Assembly (NCBI GenBank): GCA_964469555.1
Contig: CAYYAQ010000022.1
Location: 1 to 45,731, forward strand
Direction: 5' to 3'
Length of the DNA: 45,731 nt
DNA from: CAYYAQ01 sp964469555
GTDB lineage: Bacteria; Planctomycetota; UBA1135; UBA2386
The position numbers were made by a program, and so were the translations under genes. This document shows positions 16,103 to 26,511 of this stretch, piece after piece (within the stretch, counting starts at the first letter, position 1; each line of letters opens with the position of its first letter). The notes under the pieces were generated by a model. The model saw only the letters and a program-made list of their open reading frames with translations, was not told the DNA's origin and searched no databases.

Positions 16103-18540
16103 TCCACGCACTCGCCTCCATCCTGACCCTGCTGCAGGACCCTGCGCAGGATGCTGCCAGCGCGGCGAAGGCAGCGTCCGAAGTCCACACCGAGGAGCGG
16201 CTCGACTTCGACAACATGCCCGAGTTGTGGGTCATCGGACTGGTCATCGTGCCGCTCGTGATCGCGTTCGCGTGGTGGTCGTACGGCGGCATCTCCCGCA
16301 TCGAACCGCGCACCCGCGGCATCCTGTCGGTCCTCCGGGGCGGGGCGATCCTGGTGTGCCTGGTGGCGCTGTCGCAACCCATCATGGAGATTCGGCAGTA
16401 CACGCAGATTCAGAGCCAGGTCCACATCCTGGTGGATGACAGCGCGAGCATGCAGCGCAAGGACACGTACCCAGACGCGGAACAGAACCTCTCGCTCAAG
16501 CAGGCCTCCGGGGTGCAGGACCTCGCGACGCAGAGCCGCGCGGAACTCGTCGACAGCGTGCTGTCCCGCACGGACGGACTCATCGAGAAGCTGCAGACGA
16601 CCCACGACGTCCGGCTCTACCGCTTCATCCGCAAGCCACTCCTGATCCAGGAACTCTCGGAACTCACGGCGAAGGGCCCGACGACGCCGATCGGCGACGC
16701 CCTGGAGCTGCACCTGGGATCCGCCGGCGGCGCGTCCCTCGACGCCGTCATCCTGGTGTCCGACGGTCGCAACAACGCCGGACTCTCGCCCACGGAGGCC
16801 GCAGCCAAGTTCCGCGCCGCCGCGATTCCGGTCTACACCATCGGAGTCGGCGATCCCCACCCACCCCGCAACGTGCGCATCATCGGTCCCGCGGGCCCCA
16901 AGGAAGCGCTGCGTCAGGAGGAGGTCGTCTTCGACATCACCGTGGTCGGCGAAGGCCTCCCCGGCAAGGCCGTCGACGTCACCCTCGAGGCGGCACTCAA
17001 CGGCGGCACGTTCACGCCGGTCGACACGAAGCCCACGACCCTCGCGCAAAAGGACGGCGAGCCGACGCGCTTGCGGGTCGTGCACGCGTTCCCGGTCGCC
17101 GGTGACTACACGCTGCGCTTCAAGGTCACGGAGTTCCCAGAAGAGACCAGCCTCGAGGACAACGTCGACGTGCGCTTCCTGCGCGTGAACGACGAGAAGA
17201 TCCGCGTGCTCTACCTCGAAGACGTGCCGCGCTGGGAGTACCGGTACGTAAAGAACGGACTGTTGCGGGTCGACGAGAGCATCATCGTGCAATCGTACCT
17301 GTTCGACGCCAGCGGCGACTTCCACCAGGAGCACAGCAAGGAACTGCCACCACTCACGGACATCCCGCGCAGCGAACAGGAGTTGTTCCAGTACCACGTC
17401 GTGCTGATGGGCGACATCGGCCCCGAGCAACTCGGAACCACCGAGGAACAGCGCAACCGGTGGATGAAGCTCCTCGTCAAGTTCGTCGAATTCGGCGGCG
17501 GCGTCGGGTTCATCTACGGCGAGGGCTTCATGCCCGAAGCCTATCGCGGCACGGAGCTGCAACAGCTGCTGCCGGTCGTGCTCGAAAACATGGCTGACCT
17601 CGACGCCGCGATGGGACGCATCACGCGGGTCGACGCGTTCCGCCCCCTGCTCGAGAACCCCGGCGCCCCCCACGACATCGCCTTGCTGAACCGCAACGTC
17701 GGGTCGAACGAACAGCTGTGGCGCCACGACCTACCCGGTCTGCGCGTCTACTACCCGGTCCAACAACCCAAGGCCGGAACCCAGGTGATCCTGCGGCACC
17801 CGACGGATTCGAACCGGTTCGGCAAGCGGGTGATCGCCGCGGCCGGGCTGTATCCGCGCGGTCGCACGTTCTTCATGGCGACGGACGAGACGTGGTTGTG
17901 GCGCAAGCCGTTCGGGGAATACTACCAGGACACCTTCTGGCGCAATGTCGTGCGCTACCTCGCCGAGAGCCGTTTGCGCCGCCGCGACGATCGCATCGAC
18001 CTGCGCCTGAGCAAGGTCGTGGCGGAGACCGGCGAGCCGATCAAGATCACGCTCCTCAAGCACGATGACGAGTTGCGACCCTCCGCCGATCAGGAGGCGA
18101 TCGTGTTCCTCCGCCGCTCGGACGGAAAGCCCGAACGGCGAAGCCTGCGGGCGATCCCCGGTGAGCTCGGCAGCTACCAGGGCACGTTCCAGATGGACCG
18201 CCCGACGTCCGTCAGCGTCCTGGTTTTCGACAACGACAACCCGGCAGACAAGGTCCTGGCTCGCGAGGACGTGCTCGTAAAGATCCCCGACAGGGAGATG
18301 ACCCACTCCTCCCAAGACCGCGCGACCCTCGAAGCGATCGCCGCGGCGTCCAAGGGCGGTGGATACGTGTTCCTGGGCGACGCCGGCAAACTGGCCGATG
18401 ACTTCAAGGACCGGTCGACCCCGGACCGGGAGATCCACCGGCAGATTCGGACCCTCTGGGACAAGAGTTGGGTCTTGGCGGTGATCCTGACGCTTCTCGC
18501 GGCGGAATGGATTCTCCGCAAGCGAGCTCGCCTCGTATAG
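16099..18540 (+). CDS. Large membrane VWA protein
   Basis: 813 residues. The start at 16099 is set by AGGAGG at 16085-16090 and the ATGA overlap with the previous stop. TM helices: ~40-58 (ELWVIGLVIVPLVIAFAWW), ~75-95 (LRGGAILVCLVALSQPIM) and the C-terminus (WVLAVILTLLAAEWIL). The VWA MIDAS is complete: DDSAS at 113-117, Thr in GPTTPIGDAL and Asp in LVSDGRNN. Beta-rich and GATase-like regions follow (VLMGDIG, GFIYGEGFMPE), similar in layout to the preceding BatA-like protein. It is probably a periplasmic-facing partner in the same complex. Similar gene pairs occur in Planctomycetota; their function is not established. Confidence 0.85.
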   Translation: MIHALASILTLLQDPAQDAASAAKAASEVHTEERLDFDNMPELWVIGLVIVPLVIAFAWWSYGGISRIEPRTRGILSVLRGGAILVCLVALSQPIMEIRQYTQIQSQVHILVDDSASMQRKDTYPDAEQNLSLKQASGVQDLATQSRAELVDSVLSRTDGLIEKLQTTHDVRLYRFIRKPLLIQELSELTAKGPTTPIGDALELHLGSAGGASLDAVILVSDGRNNAGLSPTEAAAKFRAAAIPVYTIGVGDPHPPRNVRIIGPAGPKEALRQEEVVFDITVVGEGLPGKAVDVTLEAALNGGTFTPVDTKPTTLAQKDGEPTRLRVVHAFPVAGDYTLRFKVTEFPEETSLEDNVDVRFLRVNDEKIRVLYLEDVPRWEYRYVKNGLLRVDESIIVQSYLFDASGDFHQEHSKELPPLTDIPRSEQELFQYHVVLMGDIGPEQLGTTEEQRNRWMKLLVKFVEFGGGVGFIYGEGFMPEAYRGTELQQLLPVVLENMADLDAAMGRITRVDAFRPLLENPGAPHDIALLNRNVGSNEQLWRHDLPGLRVYYPVQQPKAGTQVILRHPTDSNRFGKRVIAAAGLYPRGRTFFMATDETWLWRKPFGEYYQDTFWRNVVRYLAESRLRRRDDRIDLRLSKVVAETGEPIKITLLKHDDELRPSADQEAIVFLRRSDGKPERRSLRAIPGELGSYQGTFQMDRPTSVSVLVFDNDNPADKVLAREDVLVKIPDREMTHSSQDRATLEAIAAASKGGGYVFLGDAGKLADDFKDRSTPDREIHRQIRTLWDKSWVLAVILTLLAAEWILRKRARLV

Positions 18541-18611
18541 ATCCGGCATCTGGACGGTTTTATCACCCCCGCGTTTCGCCTGGATGTGATCGAATAGGGT
18601 CCAGTAACACC

Positions 18612-18617
18612 TATAAT
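18612..18617 (+). promoter_or_regulatory. Consensus -10 box next to the PQQ-propeller gene start
   Basis: A perfect TATAAT ends 10 nt before the ATG at 18628, and no Shine-Dalgarno sequence is present. Transcription would begin at or within a few bases of the start codon (leaderless mRNA). The -35 region has only a weak match (TGATCG, 18587-18592, 19-nt spacer). This suggests an internal promoter in the long cluster. Confidence 0.45.
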
Positions 18618-18627
18618 TTCCGTAACT

Positions 18628-21600
18628 ATGCCCAGAGTGGAACTTCTGATCACCTGGACCCTCCGTCTGACCCTCCTGGGACTGGTCAGCGCGGCCCTCC
18701 CCGCACAGTGGGGCGGCACGACGGACGAGCCCCTGTACAGCATCCCGCGATCCCAGGACGACATCCACGAAGTGCGTCTGGCCGACCGCGAAATCCGCGA
18801 GCAAGAATTCACCTCGGCTGTCGAGCGGCTACATCTCCTGTTGCGCCGCGGCAGGAAGGGGCTGCTCGAGATCGTGCCCGGTCGCTACGTCGGGATGCGA
18901 TCCGCGATCATCGGTCGCCTGCGGAACATGCCCGAGGGGGGGCTCGCGGCGTACGAGAAGCTCACGTCCCGCGAAGCAGGGGACCTGGTTCGCACGGCGT
19001 TCGTCGGCAGGAACTTCGAGGGACTGCGCGTCCTCGCCGACCGATTCCCCACCTCGATCCCCGGTCGCAAGGCTCGGCTCCGCCTGGGCGACCTGTGGCT
19101 GGAGGCGGGTCGCGGCGGCAAGGCGACACTCGAATACAGCCGACTTCTCGAAGCGATGGCGACCCGCGATCCAGCACGCGAACTCGTGCGGGTCCGACTC
19201 ACCGCCGCCCAGACCCTCGTGAACCGCAAAGCCGGTGACGCAGAGATCCTCGCACTCGCAGACTCCGCAGACTCGGGCATGGGATGGATCTCGTACGGCG
19301 GCGGTCGCGACGGGACGTCCTCGATGCGACTACCGAACGCGCTCGGTCGAGACGTGGTGAAGTTCCAGCTGGCGAGCCCCGGCTACGGTTCCTACTACCC
19401 GTTGACGGTGCACGCCGCCGGCGGCTTCGGCGGGTTGTATTTCAACACCGGCCACAGGGTTATCGCCCACGACCCGATCGGCGGTCGACGCCGCTGGGAG
19501 TCCGAAGGACCGATGGTCGGTTCCAGCAACCGGGACGCGTACTACGAGACGCTCAGCAAGGAGATGTTGCTGAGCTGCGCCGTCTCTCCGAACGTGATCG
19601 TCGCCGCGTTGCAGGTCCCGAACGCCACGAAGCGGCGCTCGTTCCACCAACTCGAACTGCTCTACAAGCTGCCGAGCCGCCGGCTGTTCGCTTTCGACCG
19701 TCACACGGGCAAGCGACTGTGGGCGCACTGGGACTACCAGACCGGTCCGAAGTCGAAGATCTTCGTTGCCCACAATGCCCCCTCCCCGCCGATCATCGAG
19801 GGCGACACGGTGTACGCGCCGACCAACGACCCGACAGGCGCGATCGCATACTACCTGGCCGCGTACGAACTCAGGACTGGCAAGCCGCGGTGGCGCACAC
19901 TCATCTGCAGCAGCCAGGGCGAAGTCAACATGTTCGGCAACGCCAAGATCGAGTACGCCGCCACACCGGTCGCGCTGTACGAGGGCGTCTTGTACGGCAC
20001 GACCAATCTCGGCCTCTGCTACGCAGCCGACGCCGCGACCGGTCGCGTGCGGTGGTGTTCTTCGTATCCGATCATTCCACTGCCTCGAACTCGCCTGCGT
20101 GGACAGTCCGTGCGCCAGGTGTTCTTCGCGAACAACCCCATCATCGTGTCCCACGGCGTCATGCTCTGCACGCCGCTCGACTCCGAGCACGTGCTCGGAC
20201 TGGACATCAAGACCGGCAAGATCCTCTGGAAGCTGCACTGGCGCAACCAGGCCAACCACCAGAACAACCTCAAGTGGATGATCGGCGTCCAGCGTGACGA
20301 GGTCATCCTGACCGGCAACGGGGTCGTCGGCGTGAAGATCAGGCCGGACGGGCGCATCCCCCAGGTCCGCCAGATCCGCAAACCACAGTTCTACAGCGGT
20401 CTGAGTTCGCGCATCGCTCGAGGAGCCGTGGCCGGCGACCACATCGTGCACCCCATGCCGGAAGGTCTGTCGGTGTTGAACGCCGCCGGCAATGCCCACG
20501 CCAGACAGTTCCCGATCCAAAACCCGGGAAACATGCTGATGGTCGACGGCATCGTCGTCAGCGCGCGGGCGAATGGAGTACAGATCTACCTGAACCACGA
20601 TGGGCTGATGGAGCTAGCCCGCGCGGCGATCAAGAAAGACCGCGCCAACCCGGCCAACTACCTCCGGCTGGCGATGTTGTTGCGCGGCGGCAAGCGCCCC
20701 GTCGACATGAGCGGCCTGCGTGGCGAGAACACGATCAAGCTCCTCCGCCAAGGGATCAAAGCCGCTACCAAGGCGGGACTCGGCGGTGGTTCGCCGATGC
20801 TCAAAAGCCTGACCTCGGAGTTGTTCAAGATCTCGATGCTTCGCGCGGAAAGCGAATCAACGCGTGGCGCGAAGGACCGGGCCCTGACCATCCTCCAAGG
20901 CGCCCGCGACGAGAGCAGCGACACGGGCAATTGGATCGTCGTGCAACTGAAGATCCTGACGCTGCTCGAAGGGTCGAGTTCGAAGTACCTCGCCGAACTC
21001 CAACGCCTGTCCGCGACCCACGGGCACGCCTGGCACAAGTTCCCGGAAGTGGGTCGGATGCCGGTCCGACCGTACACGATCTGGAAGAGCATCCCCTACC
21101 TGACGAAGCGCACCGACGTGATCGCACGGTGCCAGGACCTCCTGGAAGACCACCCCGACGTCCACCTCCAGAACGAGTCCGGACGCGACTTTGCCCTGCG
21201 GACGATCGGCGCATTGCTCGAACGTCACGGACGCAAGATCTACGCGGCAATCGAGACGCGCGCCGAGGAGCAACTTCTGGCGGCGGGCGCTGACGTCGTG
21301 CTCCTTCGCGGTGTCGACCGACGGTTCCCGCACAGTCTCGCCGCGGACAAGGCGCGGAAGAGGGTGCTCGACCAGGCCGTGATGCGCGGCGACCTGGCGA
21401 CGGCCGCAGCGATGGCCCGGCGCAGCGATGAAGAACTGGACGCGGGAATGCTGCGCCGCTTGATGATCGCCGCGGGCCAGGCGGGCAACACCCCTCTCTC
21501 CCACGCGCTCGGCCAGAGGCTTCTGCGTCATCACGCGGACGAATCCTCGGACTTCCCCGCCGACAAGGGCCGGAAAATCTCCGACGTCGTGACGCTACCA

Positions 21601-22968
21601 AAGCTGCCGACCGCGACCGTCGTGCACGCACTACCGCCGACCCTCACCGATCTGAAAACCCTGGAGAACCCGGGCAGAACCCGGCTCGACATTCTCGATG
21701 CGCAAATACCCCACGGCTACTTGGCGCCCAAGAACCGCCTGCTCTACGTCGCGGCGGGCATCAACGAGTTGCGCGGTTACGACCTGACCAAGGACGGCAC
21801 CGATCCCGTCTTCTCGGTCCGTGCCCAACTCCGATTGCACATCCTCACTCCGGACGACGAGCTGTTGCGCCTGTGCGGCGACCGTCTCATCGTGAACGAG
21901 GGCACTCAGCTTCGCGCCTTGCACAGCGAAACCGGCGAAGAGATCTGGACGCAGCCTGCTGGCAAGAAGCGGTCGTTCCAGGTCATCGGGGTCCAGTCGG
22001 GCATCATCCACGCGTTCTCCACGTTGAGCAACCACGGCGACGGGGGCAGCATCCTCGGATTCGACGCGCTCTCCGGGGCGCGGCTGTTCACCCACGTGTT
22101 CCCGGTGATGCGCGAGACGATCGCACCGATCGGATTCGTCGGCGACCTGTGGACGCTGCACGTCCCGCGGGGAACCGCGCGGGTCGAGGTGCATCGCATC
22201 GACGGCGTGACCGGGCGACTCCGGCACAAGTTCACGATCCCCACTTCGATCCAGACCAAACTCGGGATGAAGGCCGACCGCAGTGGCATCGTCCGCGTCC
22301 GCGCAGTGCAGAGCAGCATGCTCGTCGACGAATCGTCGATCTACCTCCCGGTGGGCGACTCGCGAACCAAGCCGTTCGTCGCCGCGTTCGCGCACAAGGG
22401 GGCCCATCGCTGGAACTGGAAGAGCCCGGCAACTCGCGCCAACCTGAAGTTCGCTGCGATGCACGGGGCGAAGCTGGTCCTGCTCGAAGAGACCTCCGGA
22501 CGGCGGTCGAGCAGCCGGATCATCGTCATCGACAAGAAGAACGGCCTCGAGAAGAAGGGGACTCGATTCGCGGGCCTGGCCCGGATCCTGAACATCCGCC
22601 CGGAGCCTTTTGCGCCGAACCTCCTCGTCGTTGAAATCAACGCCGAGAGCACCGCCCTTCTGGGCTACTCGCTCGACAACAAAGCCCCCTCTTTCCGCTA
22701 CAATACGAACAAGAGGCGGGTCTTTTGGCATCACCCAGTGATCGGCAAGACGTTCCTGGCGGCACCCTTCATCGATTCATCTGGCTCACGAATGGAGCTG
22801 TTGGTCATAGATCTCAAGACGAAGAAAACGGCGCTCCCGGGCACCAAGAAGAGTCGCCCACTGCCACGGCGGAGCACCGGCTACCGGATCGTTCATCACG
22901 GCGCGCGGATCCTTTGCCAGTCCCAGAAGGGCATCCAGATCTTGAGCAACGCGGAGGACAAGAAGTGA
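18628..22968 (+). CDS. Large exported PQQ-like beta-propeller protein
   Basis: 1446 residues. The N-terminal ~27 residues are a signal peptide (LLGLVSAALPAQ). Residues ~40-215 look like TPR-type helical hairpins. The first propeller (~220-660) has the PQQ_2 blade signature (T-G-x-x-x-W) again and again: HTGKRLW (~358), RTGKPRW (~416), ATGRVRW (~467), KTGKILW (~529). A helical middle region (~670-1000) follows, then a second propeller (~1010-1440) with SETGEEIW (~1098). The PQQ-dehydrogenase catalytic residues are not apparent, so this is probably a non-enzymatic scaffold. It overlaps the next gene by 4 nt (GTGA). Confidence 0.8.
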   Translation: MPRVELLITWTLRLTLLGLVSAALPAQWGGTTDEPLYSIPRSQDDIHEVRLADREIREQEFTSAVERLHLLLRRGRKGLLEIVPGRYVGMRSAIIGRLRNMPEGGLAAYEKLTSREAGDLVRTAFVGRNFEGLRVLADRFPTSIPGRKARLRLGDLWLEAGRGGKATLEYSRLLEAMATRDPARELVRVRLTAAQTLVNRKAGDAEILALADSADSGMGWISYGGGRDGTSSMRLPNALGRDVVKFQLASPGYGSYYPLTVHAAGGFGGLYFNTGHRVIAHDPIGGRRRWESEGPMVGSSNRDAYYETLSKEMLLSCAVSPNVIVAALQVPNATKRRSFHQLELLYKLPSRRLFAFDRHTGKRLWAHWDYQTGPKSKIFVAHNAPSPPIIEGDTVYAPTNDPTGAIAYYLAAYELRTGKPRWRTLICSSQGEVNMFGNAKIEYAATPVALYEGVLYGTTNLGLCYAADAATGRVRWCSSYPIIPLPRTRLRGQSVRQVFFANNPIIVSHGVMLCTPLDSEHVLGLDIKTGKILWKLHWRNQANHQNNLKWMIGVQRDEVILTGNGVVGVKIRPDGRIPQVRQIRKPQFYSGLSSRIARGAVAGDHIVHPMPEGLSVLNAAGNAHARQFPIQNPGNMLMVDGIVVSARANGVQIYLNHDGLMELARAAIKKDRANPANYLRLAMLLRGGKRPVDMSGLRGENTIKLLRQGIKAATKAGLGGGSPMLKSLTSELFKISMLRAESESTRGAKDRALTILQGARDESSDTGNWIVVQLKILTLLEGSSSKYLAELQRLSATHGHAWHKFPEVGRMPVRPYTIWKSIPYLTKRTDVIARCQDLLEDHPDVHLQNESGRDFALRTIGALLERHGRKIYAAIETRAEEQLLAAGADVVLLRGVDRRFPHSLAADKARKRVLDQAVMRGDLATAAAMARRSDEELDAGMLRRLMIAAGQAGNTPLSHALGQRLLRHHADESSDFPADKGRKISDVVTLPKLPTATVVHALPPTLTDLKTLENPGRTRLDILDAQIPHGYLAPKNRLLYVAAGINELRGYDLTKDGTDPVFSVRAQLRLHILTPDDELLRLCGDRLIVNEGTQLRALHSETGEEIWTQPAGKKRSFQVIGVQSGIIHAFSTLSNHGDGGSILGFDALSGARLFTHVFPVMRETIAPIGFVGDLWTLHVPRGTARVEVHRIDGVTGRLRHKFTIPTSIQTKLGMKADRSGIVRVRAVQSSMLVDESSIYLPVGDSRTKPFVAAFAHKGAHRWNWKSPATRANLKFAAMHGAKLVLLEETSGRRSSSRIIVIDKKNGLEKKGTRFAGLARILNIRPEPFAPNLLVVEINAESTALLGYSLDNKAPSFRYNTNKRRVFWHHPVIGKTFLAAPFIDSSGSRMELLVIDLKTKKTALPGTKKSRPLPRRSTGYRIVHHGARILCQSQKGIQILSNAEDKK

Positions 22969-24098
22969 AGAAGTCGATCCCAATCGTCTGCCTGCTACTG
23001 ACAGGAATCGTGGCCGCCCAGCACGGTCGCAGCCGGTACCGCCGGACAGGAAACCAGAAATCGGTCATCACGCCCGACCTCGAACGAGCCGTGACCCGCG
23101 GCCACGTGTTTCTCGCATCGAATCAGAACGTCCGCGGCTTCTGGGCCCAGGACGTCGGCTTCAAGCTCAACACGGATTACAACGTCACGGCGAAGCATGC
23201 CGGCCACGTCGGCGTCACGTCTCTCGCGATGATGAGCTTCCTCGCCGGCGGCCATGTGCCGGGGCGCGGGAAGTTCGGCGAGGTCCTGACGAACGGGCTC
23301 AAGTACGTGCTCAGTTGCGTCAAGGAAAACGGCTACATCCAGGACAACGGCTCCCGGATGTACAGCCACGCATTCGCCACGCTGCTGCTGGCGGAGATCT
23401 ACGGCATGACCCGGCGCAAGGACGTTCGGGACGCGCTGCAGCGCGCGATCACCGTGATCGTCGACTCCCAAAACGCCGAAGGTGGTTGGCGCTACCAACT
23501 CTTCGCTCGCGAGTCCGACATGTCGATCACCGTCTGCCAGGTGATGGCGCTCCGGTCCGCCCGCAATGTCGGCATCACCGTGCCGCGAACGACGATTCAG
23601 GAAGCGGAGAAGTACGTCAAGCGCAGCAGCGTCCGGGGCATGGGCGGGCGCCCCAACCAGTGGCAGTACCGGTCACACGGCATCGTGAACTCGGGCGGCG
23701 CGTTCCGGTACCAGCTTCGCGCGAACGCCCGCGCGACGTTTCCGCTCACGGCAGCCGGGGTCACCACCCTGTTCGCCGCCGGCAACTACGAGAGCAACCT
23801 CATCCCGCCGGCGCTCGAATATCTGCACAACCAGATGCGGATGTTCAACACCTACTTCGGTCGCCACGGGCACTACTTCTACTACTACGGACACTACTAC
23901 GCCGTGCAGGCGTTCTTCGTGGCCGGAGGGCACCACTGGACGAAGTACTTCCGGATCATGAAGAGGGAGTTGCTGCAAAACCAGAACAGCGGAGGCTCCT
24001 GGCCGTGCGAAGTCGGACCAGGCCGCGCGTTCTCGACCGCAGTCGCCACCCTGATCCTCCAGATTCCCTACCAGTACCTGCCCATCTTCCAACGCTGA
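22965..24098 (+). CDS. Secreted alpha/alpha-toroid (prenyltransferase/squalene-oxidase-repeat) protein
   Basis: 377 residues from a GTG overlapping the previous stop (GTGA). An upstream in-frame start (22725) would lie wholly inside the previous gene and lacks a signal peptide. Signal peptide: KKSIPIVCLLLTGIVAAQ. The rest is a helical repeat domain with QW-like motifs QNAEGGW (169-175), QNSGGSW near the C-terminus, and SHAFATLLLAEIYG and TAAGVTTLFAAG helices. There is no DxDD or other terpene-cyclase acid motif. It is also Tyr/His rich (HGHYFYYYGHYYAVQ). Such proteins are common in Planctomycetota and of unknown function; here it is coupled to the PQQ propeller. It is the second toroid protein in the window. 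Confidence 0.82.
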   Translation: MKKSIPIVCLLLTGIVAAQHGRSRYRRTGNQKSVITPDLERAVTRGHVFLASNQNVRGFWAQDVGFKLNTDYNVTAKHAGHVGVTSLAMMSFLAGGHVPGRGKFGEVLTNGLKYVLSCVKENGYIQDNGSRMYSHAFATLLLAEIYGMTRRKDVRDALQRAITVIVDSQNAEGGWRYQLFARESDMSITVCQVMALRSARNVGITVPRTTIQEAEKYVKRSSVRGMGGRPNQWQYRSHGIVNSGGAFRYQLRANARATFPLTAAGVTTLFAAGNYESNLIPPALEYLHNQMRMFNTYFGRHGHYFYYYGHYYAVQAFFVAGGHHWTKYFRIMKRELLQNQNSGGSWPCEVGPGRAFSTAVATLILQIPYQYLPIFQR

Positions 24099-24120
24099 CC
24101 CACCGCCAGAGGCACCGGCC

Positions 24121-26511
24121 TTGACCAAACAGAACTCAACCGGAGAGACGACTGCCCGAGGAGCCGGTCTCCTCGACACCGCCGAACACAGTCGCCTCCT
24201 CGAACAACTCCTGGGCCACCAGCTCGGACGCATCCGGCGGCGATTCCTCATCCACGGAATCGGTAGTTTCCTCATCGTCGTCGCCGTGGCGGTGGTGTTG
24301 TACTACCCCCTCGACCGCTACCTCCGCCTTCCAGGAGGAGTTCGGATCCTGCTGAGCATCGGGGGCGCGATCTACCTGGGTCTCCTGCTGCGCCGGTTCA
24401 TCCTCTACCCGTTGCGACACAGCCTCACCCGCCGCGACGTGGCGTTGGCGATCGAGGAGCGGTTCCCCGAGCTGCGCCAGAAGCTGATCTCCGCGATCCA
24501 GCTCGGCAAGAGTGCGTTGGAGACGAAGGAAGCCGGCGGGCCGCGCAACCAGTCGCGAGCGATGATTGACCAGGTGGTCGACGACGCCGCCGCGCACGCG
24601 AATCGGATCCCCACCGAGCAGTTGCTCAACCCCAAACAGACCGCCAAGGTCTGGGCGATGGCCGCGGCGCTCATCATGCTCGTGGGCGGGTTCGCGATGG
24701 CGTACCCGATCGTGACCGGCGTGTTCCTGCAGCGCATCTTCGGCATGAACGCCGCCTACCCGCGTGATACCTATCTCGTGGTCGAACAACCAGCTCCGGC
24801 GGCCGAAGCTGACGCGAGCCCGGAGTACCGCGTCATCCGTGAGGCCGGGGTGATCAAAGTGACCCTCGCGGCGGGCGGCGACCTCCCCGTGCTCGTGCGC
24901 GCGGACGGCGAGACGCCGCGGGAAATCGAACTGCACGTCACCGGTGGTCGCGGACTGCCGCCGATCATCGCGATGTCGCCTCGGTCCGAAAAGCACTTCA
25001 AGTACACGTTCCGCCGCGTATCCGGCGCGTTCAGCTTCTATCCGGTCGGCGGCGACGATGTCGAAGGCGAGTCGAAGGTCGAAGTCTCGGTGCTCTACCC
25101 ACCGCGTGTCGAGCAGGTCCGCGCTTCCATCGAATACCCGGCCTACACACGGCGACCACCTCCGCCCATCCAGGAGGGTGGAAGCATCGAGGTGCTCGTC
25201 GGGAGCAGAGTACAATTCGACGTGACCGCCACGACGAGGGTCGTCACCGCAAAGATCAAGTTCCTCGAGTCCGGCCAGGAACTCGAACTCCAGCCGATCG
25301 ACATCGATGACGATGGTGGCAAGCGCACCGCCTACCGCAGCTCGATCACGGTGACACGGTCCGACCGCTACCAGGTGTCACTGGTCGGGACGGAAGGACT
25401 GCACAACCCGCATCCCGGTACCTATCACATCGTCGCCACGCCTGACCACCCACCGGTCGGCAAGATCCTCTCTCCGCTGGACGACGGCCTGAACGTGACG
25501 CTGCCCGACGGCATCATCCCGGTGCGCATCCTGGGACGCGACGACTACGGCTTGACGAACATCACCGTTACGCTGCAGGCTCGCGAGAAAGAGGACACGA
25601 TCGAGATTCCCCTGTTCGAGGCGACACCCGACGCCGACCCGGTCAAGCAACGCGTGGTATTGACTCTGATCGACCTCGCGCTGGCGAAGTACAAGACCCA
25701 CGCGACGATCGGCCAGGCCGTGGTCCTGTCCGGGTCCCTGTCGGACAACCGCGAGCCAGAGTCGATGGTCAAGAAGGTCGGTCCGCGCCAGGTGCGCGTG
25801 ATCGGCGAGACCGACCTGCTGCGGCGGGTCTCCGCCCACTTCCGTCGCATCCGCGAGAACGTCGAGCAGAACTTGAAGCTCCTCCTCGATCGGACCGAAC
25901 GACTCACAGACATCCTCGACGAACTCGACGCCGGCGGGGCGCTCGAGAAGCAGAAGCTCTCGATCGCCTACGTCGAAGTCGCCCAGGGCCGGATCCGCAC
26001 CGCGGCCAGCCGCATCCACGTCGAGCTGATGCGCGCGTTCAACTTCCACCTGTTCAACAGGATGGAGACGTCGGCCCACGCGTTGACGGTGCTGGAGCTG
26101 TACAAGTCGTTCCACGAAGCCGCGACGGAAGCCAAGAGCTTCTTCCCGGAGTTCTACCGGGACCTCGCGGCGCGGAGCGCGGACGGGCGGCTCGGAGCCA
26201 TGGACAAGGCGTTGGACCCGATCCTGGCCATGACACATGACGCCGACCGCATCGCCGAGACGCTCGCACCCGAAGCACTCCGTCTCCTGGCCACGGCCCG
26301 CGTTGCCGAAAGTAACAAGGATGCAGTGACTTCCCTCACCGAGGCAAGCACGAGGCAACGCCATATGATTCAGGCATTCAAAGCTCTTCTGACTCGTCTG
26401 GACAGGTGGAACGAATTCCAGGATGTGATCACGAACACGCGATCTCTGTTGGACCAACAGCGGGACGTCAAGAACCGCACCAAGAACCTCCAAGGGGGTA
26501 AGGACAAATGA
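24121..26511 (+). CDS. DUF4175-like membrane protein
   Basis: 796 residues from a TTG 22 nt after the toroid gene; AGAGG about nine nt upstream supports it. TM helices at ~43-61, ~73-92 and ~178-200. Between them is the motif DVALAIEERFPELRQKL, typical of DUF4175/TIGR02302-type proteins. The remaining ~580 residues are periplasmic: Ig-like beta domains (~210-580; SIEYPAYTRRP, IPVRILGRDDYGL) and a helical C-terminal part (~600-790). In alphaproteobacterial DUF4175 proteins the N-terminal region and a low-complexity Gln-rich tail are one chain. Here the tail-like part appears to be the next gene, coupled by an ATGA overlap. No enzymatic motif is seen; a structural envelope role is inference. 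Confidence 0.7.
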   Translation: MTKQNSTGETTARGAGLLDTAEHSRLLEQLLGHQLGRIRRRFLIHGIGSFLIVVAVAVVLYYPLDRYLRLPGGVRILLSIGGAIYLGLLLRRFILYPLRHSLTRRDVALAIEERFPELRQKLISAIQLGKSALETKEAGGPRNQSRAMIDQVVDDAAAHANRIPTEQLLNPKQTAKVWAMAAALIMLVGGFAMAYPIVTGVFLQRIFGMNAAYPRDTYLVVEQPAPAAEADASPEYRVIREAGVIKVTLAAGGDLPVLVRADGETPREIELHVTGGRGLPPIIAMSPRSEKHFKYTFRRVSGAFSFYPVGGDDVEGESKVEVSVLYPPRVEQVRASIEYPAYTRRPPPPIQEGGSIEVLVGSRVQFDVTATTRVVTAKIKFLESGQELELQPIDIDDDGGKRTAYRSSITVTRSDRYQVSLVGTEGLHNPHPGTYHIVATPDHPPVGKILSPLDDGLNVTLPDGIIPVRILGRDDYGLTNITVTLQAREKEDTIEIPLFEATPDADPVKQRVVLTLIDLALAKYKTHATIGQAVVLSGSLSDNREPESMVKKVGPRQVRVIGETDLLRRVSAHFRRIRENVEQNLKLLLDRTERLTDILDELDAGGALEKQKLSIAYVEVAQGRIRTAASRIHVELMRAFNFHLFNRMETSAHALTVLELYKSFHEAATEAKSFFPEFYRDLAARSADGRLGAMDKALDPILAMTHDADRIAETLAPEALRLLATARVAESNKDAVTSLTEASTRQRHMIQAFKALLTRLDRWNEFQDVITNTRSLLDQQRDVKNRTKNLQGGKDK

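Noticed and set aside
15820..17727. 635-codon minus-strand open frame opposite the VWA genes
   Set aside because: High GC makes long antisense frames common. The plus-strand genes have domains, SD sites and coupled starts; this frame has none.
22725..22964. Upstream start for the second toroid protein
   Set aside because: It lies fully within the propeller gene and would bury the signal peptide inside the protein.
22965..24098. Squalene-hopene or terpene cyclase activity
   Set aside because: Repeats resemble the toroid fold, but no DxDD motif is visible and the protein is short and secreted.
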